Below, in pieces: positions 6,399 through 11,901 of a stretch of DNA of 23,823 bases. A program made the position numbers and the translations under genes. Position 1 is the first letter of the stretch, and every line of letters starts with the position of its first letter. This DNA comes from a virus. Location of the stretch: IMG/VR virus record IMGVR_UViG_3300025395_000038, positions 1 through 23,823 of that record; one strand, written 5' to 3'. The notes beneath the pieces were generated by a model, which ran no database searches, was not told the DNA's origin, and saw only the letters and a program-made list of their open reading frames with translations.

Positions 6399-8514
6399 CT
6401 ACACTTCTCTACTGGCCTTAATTCAGCCGGTAGATGGAACAGAAGTTTCGGTTTGGGGCGATGATGTAAACAACGGCGTTTCGTCTATTCTGGATGTTGC
6501 TGTTGCCGGTACACAGAACATTACGACCGATGCCAACGTCACGCTGACCATCACACAGGCGACCAGCTCGGGCACTAACCTTTCCGGCACTTCAGCCCAA
6601 TACGCCATTCTCCTGCTGTCCGGCGCACGCACTGCAACACGCACGATTACTCTGCCCGCTTCGAGCAAGACCTATACGGTCATGAACAGCACCACTGGCG
6701 GCTACGCCCAGACGGTTGGTGGCTTGACTATTGCAGTCGGTGAAGTGGCTAAGATCGTTTACAACATCTCGACCTCGGCTTGGGTTAAGGCGTCTACGTT
6801 CAGCGGTGCGGGTACGTTCTCGACTGTTACGGCTACTGCAGCTACCACTGCTTCGTCCAACCTCGGTGCGTACAACTACGGCACGTTGAATTTCAGCGAC
6901 ACGGGCATCGTTCAATCTGCTCAGACTAGCGTTAACAGCTACTTCCAGAACGTCATCCAAAATACCAGCAACGGTACTGCGGCATCTGCTGAGTTTATTG
7001 CATATAACGACCAAGGCACGGCCACAACCAACTACGCTACGGTTGGTATCAACTCAAGCGGTTATAGCGGCACAGGCTCAATCAATGCGCCCGGTTATGG
7101 TTACTTCTTAACTGCCTCTACGGACTTGGTGCTGGGTACGATTGGCGCTAACGGTATTCACTTTACGACAAACAGTTCTGCTACGGATGCGCTGGCTATC
7201 AGTTCTGCTGGTGCGGTGTCTTTACCGGGCGGCACAGCCAACGGTGTAGCCTATTTGAACGGCTCTAAGGTGCTGACTACGGGTTCTGCGCTGACGTTTG
7301 ATGGGACAAACTTAGGTTTAAGTTCGGGGAATATTTTTGTCCCCACGACTTCGGGCGTTTTCTTTTCTTCGCCCGGAACCTTTGTGAATGGCGTATACGG
7401 TGTAGGAACCAATAACGTAGCATTTAATGCCAACGGCTCCGAACAAATGCGCCTGACCAGCACAGGTCTGGGTATTGGGACAAGTTCGCCTTCTTATAAG
7501 CTGGATGTAAATGGTTCTGGCAACATTATTCGAGCCATAAATTCATCAACAAGCTCTGCTTTTATACTCTCTACCAACTCAGGGGCAAGTAGTATTCTTG
7601 TCATGGGTAATGAGTCAACGACTGCGGGGTCGTCTGCAACAGGCTCTGCCTCTTACGCAGGTCTTTTGTTTACTACTGGATCAAAGCCGTTACAGTTTGG
7701 AACGAATAGCACTATTCAGGCAACCCTCGATACATCCGGCAACCTAGGACTAGGGGTTACGCCTAGTGCTTGGAGTGCGTACAAAGCGATTCAAGTTAAC
7801 ACAGGCTTAACGGCATATAGCAGCGGTACTGGGGGCGATAGCGGCTTAACACACAACGCATATTATAACGGTGCAAATTGGATATACATTGGAACTGGTT
7901 ATGCCACACAGTACGATATGTACCTAGGCGCACATCGTTGGTATTCTGCTGGCTCTGGTTCTGCTGGCGGAACCATCTCCTTTACCCAAGCAATGACGCT
8001 GGATAACAGCGGGAATTTGTTGGTGGGAGCTACGAGTGCTTTTAATACATCTCGTGCAACTTTTACATCTCAAGCTAATAATACTATTGCGGCAGTTCAA
8101 GGAACCGCTGGTGGATACTGTTTTGTTTCAAGCGCTTTATCAAATGGCGGTACGTATTATCATTGCTCTTTTACTGAGAACGGAACTCAACGTGGTTCTA
8201 TTACTTCAAACGGGTCAGTAACTGCTTACAACATTACTTCTGACCAACGCCTAAAAGAAAACATCGTTGACGCTGATACAGCCTCAAATTTGATAGATGC
8301 TTTACAAGTACGCCAGTTTGATTGGAAATCAGACGGTTCACATCAGCGTTATGGTTTTGTGGCTCAAGAACTTGTGGCCGTGGCTCCAGAGGCCGTACAC
8401 CAACCAGCAGACCCAGAAGAAATGATGGCTGTGGACTACTCCAAACTTGTCCCCATGCTGGTTAAAGAAATCCAATCCCTCCGTGCCCGCCTCAAAGCGG
8501 CAAACATTGCTTAA
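6388..8514 (+). CDS. Tail fibre with C-terminal peptidase S74 intramolecular chaperone
   Basis: This 708-aa protein opens with a segment seen in many phage fibres (LIQPVDGTEVSVWGDDVNNG). A long Ser/Thr/Gly-rich shaft follows, with repeated blocks of the form LGIGTSSPSYKLDV (near residue 362), LGLGVTPSAW and LLVGATSAF. The end (SDQRLKENIVDAD, then FDWKSDGSHQRYGFVAQEL and VDYSKLVPMLVKEIQSLRAR) is a peptidase S74 / endosialidase-type chaperone. In that family the domain assists trimerisation and cuts itself off at a conserved Ser. Here Ser618-Asp619 is the expected site, releasing ~90 residues. It is the main candidate for receptor binding. Confidence 0.88.
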   Translation: MAINYTSLLALIQPVDGTEVSVWGDDVNNGVSSILDVAVAGTQNITTDANVTLTITQATSSGTNLSGTSAQYAILLLSGARTATRTITLPASSKTYTVMNSTTGGYAQTVGGLTIAVGEVAKIVYNISTSAWVKASTFSGAGTFSTVTATAATTASSNLGAYNYGTLNFSDTGIVQSAQTSVNSYFQNVIQNTSNGTAASAEFIAYNDQGTATTNYATVGINSSGYSGTGSINAPGYGYFLTASTDLVLGTIGANGIHFTTNSSATDALAISSAGAVSLPGGTANGVAYLNGSKVLTTGSALTFDGTNLGLSSGNIFVPTTSGVFFSSPGTFVNGVYGVGTNNVAFNANGSEQMRLTSTGLGIGTSSPSYKLDVNGSGNIIRAINSSTSSAFILSTNSGASSILVMGNESTTAGSSATGSASYAGLLFTTGSKPLQFGTNSTIQATLDTSGNLGLGVTPSAWSAYKAIQVNTGLTAYSSGTGGDSGLTHNAYYNGANWIYIGTGYATQYDMYLGAHRWYSAGSGSAGGTISFTQAMTLDNSGNLLVGATSAFNTSRATFTSQANNTIAAVQGTAGGYCFVSSALSNGGTYYHCSFTENGTQRGSITSNGSVTAYNITSDQRLKENIVDADTASNLIDALQVRQFDWKSDGSHQRYGFVAQELVAVAPEAVHQPADPEEMMAVDYSKLVPMLVKEIQSLRARLKAANIA

Positions 8515-8533
8515 TCAACTGAAAGGCTAAACC

Positions 8534-9175
8534 ATGTCAGCGGCAGACCCCCAAGGAAAACGTGCAATCGCCAAGCAAAACGGCGATAAGACGTACTTTA
8601 CGGGTGTGCCCTGCAAACGTGGTCACTTGGCTCCTCGCTATACGTCTATGGGGATTTGCGTAACTTGTAAACAAGAAACTTTTGCAAGAAGGTATGTCAA
8701 AGACAGAGAGAAAGTGTTAGCAGAAGGTCGAGCATGGAAAGATGCCAACGCAGAACGTATGATGGAATACGCTAAAAAGTACCGTCAAGACAACATTGAA
8801 AGAATTAGAGCAAGAGACCGAAAAGATGGTCAAGAAAATCGAGCGTACTACACCAGCATGGAACGCAAGCGGCAAGCAAACAAACTGCAAGCAACGCCCA
8901 AATGGTTGACGCAAGATGATTGGCAATACATTCATTCTGTTTACTTAACCGCCAAAAAAATACAAGAACAGTCCGGTATGAAAATGGCGGTTGACCACAT
9001 AGTCCCATTGCAGGGGAAAACGGTTTCCGGCTTGCACGTTCCTTGGAATTTGCGGGTCATTAGTTGTAGTGAAAATTCTCGCAAACACGCCGCATTAAAC
9101 GATGATGCGTATTTGCCTAAACAAATAGGTGTAATGGTCGGGCAGTCCGGCCTGCCTTGGAACTGGAGTATTTAA
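8534..9175 (+). CDS. HNH endonuclease with N-terminal zinc-binding motif
   Basis: The 213-aa protein carries an HNH core at its C-terminus: VDHIVPLQGK with Asp154-His155, then GLHVPWNL with His168 and Asn172, and Asn181 in SCSENSRKH. Near the N-terminus Cys27, His31, Cys42 and Cys45 (VPCKRGH...ICVTCKQ) form a probable zinc site often paired with this HNH type. The middle is a charged Arg/Lys/Glu-rich helix (~50-125). The start has GAAAGG eight to nine nt upstream. Codons are A-rich compared with the structural genes. It is probably a free-standing homing nuclease; a packaging-linked HNH role is less likely this far from a terminase. Confidence 0.85.
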   Translation: MSAADPQGKRAIAKQNGDKTYFTGVPCKRGHLAPRYTSMGICVTCKQETFARRYVKDREKVLAEGRAWKDANAERMMEYAKKYRQDNIERIRARDRKDGQENRAYYTSMERKRQANKLQATPKWLTQDDWQYIHSVYLTAKKIQEQSGMKMAVDHIVPLQGKTVSGLHVPWNLRVISCSENSRKHAALNDDAYLPKQIGVMVGQSGLPWNWSI

Positions 9176-9176
9176 C

Positions 9177-9524
9177 ATGAGCGCACAAATAACTTGGGTT
9201 ACTGATTGGTTGAAAACCTCTACTACCGAAATTAACGGCTTCACCTCTGTGGTGGTCACTTGCGGCTGGCGTGCTACCGGCACAGAAACCGCTAACGGCA
9301 AGGAATACAGCAACTCTATATACGGCACTTGCACATTTACAGAACCCCCTGCTGGCGACCCTAACTTTGTGCCTTTTGCCAACCTGACGCAAGATATTGT
9401 GAACGGCTGGGTGTGGGGTTCTGGCGTGAACCAAGAAGCTACTGAGGCTGCTATTAACGCAAACTTGGCTGCTCAGATTACACCCGCCACTACGCAACCA
9501 CCCTTGCCTTGGGTTCAGTCGTAA
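9177..9524 (+). CDS. Small conserved-type phage protein (DUF7936-like)
   Basis: This 115-aa protein begins with ITWVTDWLKTSTTEINGFT, has NFVPFANLTQDIVNGWVWG in the middle, and ends with a Pro-rich tail (PPLPWVQS). The layout resembles a small protein family (DUF7936) frequent beside fibre and lysis genes in tailed phages; the match is from memory and moderate. The ATG follows the HNH stop by one base, so translation is coupled. No membrane segment or enzyme motif is present, and the function is unknown. Confidence 0.65.
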   Translation: MSAQITWVTDWLKTSTTEINGFTSVVVTCGWRATGTETANGKEYSNSIYGTCTFTEPPAGDPNFVPFANLTQDIVNGWVWGSGVNQEATEAAINANLAAQITPATTQPPLPWVQS

Positions 9525-9527
9525 TTC

Positions 9528-9547
9528 TGTAGCCTACTCGGGCTACA
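9528..9547. other. Inverted repeat, 7-bp stem with 6-nt loop
   Basis: TGTAGCC and GGCTACA pair perfectly around TACTCG, three bases after the preceding stop. No T-run follows, so an intrinsic terminator is not supported; an mRNA structure such as a processing or stability element is possible. Confidence 0.5.
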
Positions 9548-9564
9548 ATAAATATGGGGTTACA

Positions 9565-9584
9565 CGGCTGCCCCCTCTCAGCCG
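9565..9584. other. Inverted repeat, GC-rich 6-bp stem with 8-nt loop
   Basis: CGGCTG and CAGCCG pair around a C-rich loop (CCCCCTCT), 17 nt after the first inverted repeat and shortly before the SD of the next gene. Its position could affect initiation at 9602. No T-run follows. Confidence 0.4.
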
Positions 9585-9601
9585 CTGCGATTAGGAAAAT
9601 T

Positions 9602-9823
9602 ATGTTTGACTTTACTCACACTGAACAAGAGTTGCGTTTGATTTTGGCTGGCTTGGAAGAGCTGCCCCATAAAATCTCCCGTGCTCTGATTGATAAGTTG
9701 GTTAATGGCGCTGTTGCTCAACAACCTGCTGCTCCTACAGGAGATGTGGCCGCTAATATGGACGCTGCTCCCAGTGCTGATACCAGCGCTGGCGATGTTG
9801 CTTCTACTGCGACTTCATCTTAA
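9602..9823 (+). CDS. 73-aa small phage protein
   Basis: The start at 9602 is chosen because AGGA lies six nt upstream, and the product then opens with a helical segment (FDFTHTEQELRLILAGLEEL) followed by KISRALIDKL. This pattern is seen in small proteins of other tailed phages. A longer reading from 9554 would run through an inverted repeat and has no SD. The C-terminal half is Ala/Pro/Asp/Thr-rich and probably disordered. The function is unknown. Inverted repeats lie on both sides of the gene. Confidence 0.6.
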   Translation: MFDFTHTEQELRLILAGLEELPHKISRALIDKLVNGAVAQQPAAPTGDVAANMDAAPSADTSAGDVASTATSS

Positions 9824-9833
9824 CCCGGTGGTT

Positions 9834-9850
9834 AGGCTCTTACTGAGCCT
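9834..9850. other. Inverted repeat, 6-bp stem with 5-nt loop
   Basis: AGGCTC and GAGCCT pair around TTACT, ten nt after the stop of the 73-aa gene. No T-run follows, so it is not a standard terminator. Confidence 0.4.
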
Positions 9851-9851
9851 G

Positions 9852-9881
9852 CCATTGTTGTACATGATGACTCACCAATGG
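9852..9881. other. Inverted repeat, 6-bp stem with 18-nt spacer
   Basis: CCATTG and CAATGG are separated by 18 nt, directly after the previous inverted repeat and eight nt before the ATG at 9889. It could be a weak hairpin or a dyad binding site; chance is also possible. Confidence 0.3.
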
Positions 9882-9888
9882 TATTAGT

Positions 9889-10407
9889 ATGATCGACCCA
9901 GTAAGCATAGGCCTAGCCCTGACGGGCATACAAAAAGCAGTTAAGCTGGTCAAACAAGCCAGCCAGACTGTAGATGATGTCGCGTCTCTAGGCCCGGTAC
10001 TGGGTCGATATTTCACTGCCAAAGACGTTGCAGTCAAGGCCGTTACCGAGGCCAAAAAATCCGGTAATGCTTCCAACATGGGTGCGGCCATTGAGATCGA
10101 GATGGCGCTGGAACAAACCCGCCAATTTGAAGCCGAGCTGCAGATGCTATTCATGCAGGCCGGTAAGATCGACGTTTGGAACAAGATCAAGCAACGCGCA
10201 GGTGAGATGGACAAGGCCGACAAGTTCGCAGCCCAAGCTGCCGAAGACCGCGCCAAGGCCCAAAAGAAAGAGCAAGAAGAGTTTTTCCTAGCCGCCCTCA
10301 TCGTCGTGCTGGTGGTTGTATTGGGTGTTGTTGGGTATTATTTTGTTCAGGAAGCTGTGGACTATGCAAAAACTAATAGCCGCCCTGCTCATCATCGCAA
10401 GTCTTAA
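9889..10407 (+). CDS. Membrane-anchored phage protein at the head of the lysis cassette
   Basis: The 172-aa protein has an N-terminal helical region (DPVSIGLALTGIQKAVKLVK), a Lys/Ala/Glu-rich probable coiled coil (~70-130) and one strong transmembrane segment at 132-153 (from FFLAALIVVLVV to GYYFV). A short tail follows. Similar proteins stand next to lysis lipoprotein genes in other tailed phages. A lysis-associated membrane role is plausible from its place, but it lacks the features of a known holin or spanin. Its last 44 bases overlap the lipoprotein gene in another frame. Confidence 0.65.
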   Translation: MIDPVSIGLALTGIQKAVKLVKQASQTVDDVASLGPVLGRYFTAKDVAVKAVTEAKKSGNASNMGAAIEIEMALEQTRQFEAELQMLFMQAGKIDVWNKIKQRAGEMDKADKFAAQAAEDRAKAQKKEQEEFFLAALIVVLVVVLGVVGYYFVQEAVDYAKTNSRPAHHRKS

Positions 10408-10582
10408 TTTGGGTGGATGCTATGAGCGAACCAGATACGCCTGTCAAGAACCCAGAAACTTTGCAGCCGCGCAATGCCAACGGCCAGTTTGCGCCTTCAG
10501 CCAGACGTGCCCGGAATACCTCGTTGCACCTGTCAACGAAAAATATGTTCAACCGCCCCCGCCTGACGCCGGAAGAAATTAA
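10364..10582 (+). CDS. Small Cys-rich lipoprotein overlapping two genes
   Basis: The 72-aa product has a lipoprotein signal (MQKLIAALLIIASLNLGGC) with Cys19 as the lipidated residue. Four more Cys follow (27, 38, 43, 49) in YERTRYACQEP and CQRPVCAFSQTCPEYL, and the C-terminus is Pro-rich (PPPP). The Cys/Pro pattern resembles small lipoproteins in other phage late regions. ATG 10364 has AGGAAG nine nt upstream and gives a proper signal peptide; a longer start at 10316 does not. It overlaps the upstream gene by 44 nt and the holin-like gene by 161 nt. It may act in outer-membrane disruption, but Rz1 further down is the better outer spanin. Confidence 0.65.
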   Translation: MQKLIAALLIIASLNLGGCYERTRYACQEPRNFAAAQCQRPVCAFSQTCPEYLVAPVNEKYVQPPPPDAGRN

Positions 10583-10838
10583 AATCCGCATTTGGGCCGT
10601 TGTGGTCTTAATGATCGTCTTTGTGTTTGTCGGCATTACCAGCATGATGCTGTATTCGCTAACCTTTGTTGAGCAGCCCATGAAGGCAATGGCTCCGATC
10701 GACCAAGCCTATACCAAGATGCTAAACGACATTGTGCTGCTGATCGTAGGCGCTATTGGCGGTATAGCTTCTGAAAAAGGCTTGGGCATGGTCACTACTG
10801 CTATTAACCAGAACCATGATGCACAGGAGCCCAAATGA
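10422..10838 (+). CDS. Putative holin
   Basis: This 138-aa protein has a polar N-terminal region (QPRNANGQFAPSARR, ~15-30) and two transmembrane segments: ~57-80 (IWAVVVLMIVFVFVGIT) and ~101-116 (NDIVLLIVGAIGGI). A short charged tail follows. Size, topology and its place just before the spanin and endolysin genes suggest the holin that controls inner-membrane hole formation. The start at ATG 10422 has GGGTGG just upstream; an in-frame GTG at 10413 would add three residues. The first 161 nt also encode the C-terminus of the lipoprotein. Assignment rests on topology and context, not on a recognised holin family. Confidence 0.6.
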   Translation: MSEPDTPVKNPETLQPRNANGQFAPSARRARNTSLHLSTKNMFNRPRLTPEEIKIRIWAVVVLMIVFVFVGITSMMLYSLTFVEQPMKAMAPIDQAYTKMLNDIVLLIVGAIGGIASEKGLGMVTTAINQNHDAQEPK

Positions 10839-11299
10839 TACTTAACCCCTACTTCTGGGTCGCCATTGTCATGAGCTGGGTGGTTGTGGCCGTGTCGGTC
10901 TACGAGCATGAGCAAACTGAATTTGATAAAGAACGTGCAGTAGCCCAAGCTGCACTGGACGCCGCCAACAAACATTCGCAGGAGATCACCGATGAACGAA
11001 ACAAAACAGTTGCCTACATTTCTCGCAGTCTGGCCGACACGCAAACAAAAGCTGCTGCGGCTTCTAAAGCTCTCGACGATAAGCTGGCCTCTGGTTCTAT
11101 GCAGCTGCACATCGCTGGTTCCTGTGGTAGCCCAGTGCCCGGTAATTCCTCCACTCCCAGCAGCGATAACGCCGGAACCTGCAACATTGACCCAAGAGCT
11201 GCTCAAACTCTTGTCTCCCTTACAGAACGAGGCGATGCCGCCATCGAAAAACTGAACGCCTGCATAGCAGCCTATAACTCACTTTTGGAGAAGCAATGA
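10835..11299 (+). CDS. Rz: Rz-like inner-membrane spanin subunit
   Basis: The 154-aa protein has an N-terminal transmembrane anchor (residues ~5-22), then a long Ala/Glu/Lys-rich coiled coil (~25-85). The C-terminal region resembles lambda Rz: MQLHIAGSC, DPRAAQTLVSLTERGDAAIE and LNACIAAYNSL. Rz proteins span the periplasm and, with an Rz1 lipoprotein, fuse inner and outer membranes at the last step of lysis. The start overlaps the holin stop (ATGA) and the end overlaps the endolysin start (ATGA). A second gene with Rz1 features lies within it in the +1 frame, the classic arrangement. Confidence 0.82.
   Translation: MILNPYFWVAIVMSWVVVAVSVYEHEQTEFDKERAVAQAALDAANKHSQEITDERNKTVAYISRSLADTQTKAAAASKALDDKLASGSMQLHIAGSCGSPVPGNSSTPSSDNAGTCNIDPRAAQTLVSLTERGDAAIEKLNACIAAYNSLLEKQ
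10992..11255 (+). CDS. Rz1: Rz1-like outer-membrane spanin lipoprotein nested in Rz
   Basis: This 87-aa gene lies wholly inside Rz in the +1 frame. Its ATG has a strong SD (AGGAG, 10980-10984) seven nt upstream. A basic, Leu-rich leader (KQKLLRLLKLSTISWPLVL) leads to a lipobox Leu36-Cys37-Ser38-Cys39, with Cys39 the likely lipidated residue. The mature part starts CTSLVPVVAQCPVIPPLP, close in style to lambda Rz1 (CTSKQSVSQCVKPPPPP), with the second Cys ten residues on and a Pro-rich stretch after. The leader is longer than in lambda Rz1. It should form a spanin complex with the Rz product. Confidence 0.78.
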   Translation: MNETKQLPTFLAVWPTRKQKLLRLLKLSTISWPLVLCSCTSLVPVVAQCPVIPPLPAAITPEPATLTQELLKLLSPLQNEAMPPSKN

Positions 11300-11892
11300 A
11301 CGTAGAACAACTTCACGAACTTGGTATTGACGCCAAATGGTTTGACCCCCTGCTGGAGACCTTTGCTCGGTTTGATATCAACACGCCGTTGCGCCAAGCT
11401 GCGTTCATGGGTCAGTGCCAACATGAGTCGGGCAACTTTAAGACGCTGCAAGAGAACCTGAACTACAAGCCCGAAGCGCTGATGCGTGTGTGGCCCAGCC
11501 GGTTCCCCGACATGGAAACTGCACTTGAGTACGCTCATAACCCTGAGAAGATCGCCAACAAGGTTTACGCCGGTCGCATGGGCAACGGCGACGAAGAGTC
11601 TGGTGATGGATGGTTGTACCACGGACGCGGTCTCATCCAGTTGACTGGCAAGGACAACTATGCTTTGTGCGGCGACTCTCTGATGTTGGATTTGCTGCGC
11701 GATCCTGACATTCTCTTGACTCCCCAAGGCGCGGCCTTATCCGCAGGCTGGTTCTGGCGCAAACACGGCTTAAATGAAGTTGCCGATGCAAAAGAATACG
11801 TACTGATGACAAAACGCATCAATGGTGGTAACCTTGGGTATGACGACCGCGTTGCTAAAATGGACACTGCGCTCGGTGTACTGACAGCCTAA
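11296..11892 (+). CDS. GH19-type (chitinase-like) endolysin
   Basis: This 198-aa protein degrades peptidoglycan at the end of infection. The catalytic region shows the GH19 phage-lysin pattern: CQHESGNFKTLQENLNY, with Glu44 as probable general acid and Glu53 nine residues later as the second carboxylate. WLYHGRGLIQLTGKDNY and a C-terminal TKRINGGNLGYDDRV follow, both typical of the family. The length is normal for a single-domain phage lysozyme of this kind. There is no signal peptide, so release should depend on the holin. It is coupled to Rz by an ATGA overlap. Confidence 0.9.
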   Translation: MNVEQLHELGIDAKWFDPLLETFARFDINTPLRQAAFMGQCQHESGNFKTLQENLNYKPEALMRVWPSRFPDMETALEYAHNPEKIANKVYAGRMGNGDEESGDGWLYHGRGLIQLTGKDNYALCGDSLMLDLLRDPDILLTPQGAALSAGWFWRKHGLNEVADAKEYVLMTKRINGGNLGYDDRVAKMDTALGVLTA

Positions 11893-11901
11893 AAAAGCAC
11901 T

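Noticed and set aside
8534-9175. HNH protein as a packaging-associated nuclease
   Set aside because: No terminase or portal gene is nearby and the zinc-motif plus HNH layout is typical of free-standing mobile HNH genes.
9528-9584. Intrinsic terminator
   Set aside because: Stems exist but no run of T follows either one.
9554-9601. Longer start for the 73-aa gene
   Set aside because: No SD, runs through an inverted repeat, and adds residues unlike the helical start; ATG 9602 has AGGA at good spacing.
10316-10363. Longer start for the small lipoprotein
   Set aside because: It spoils the signal peptide; ATG 10364 gives a standard lipoprotein leader with AGGAAG upstream.
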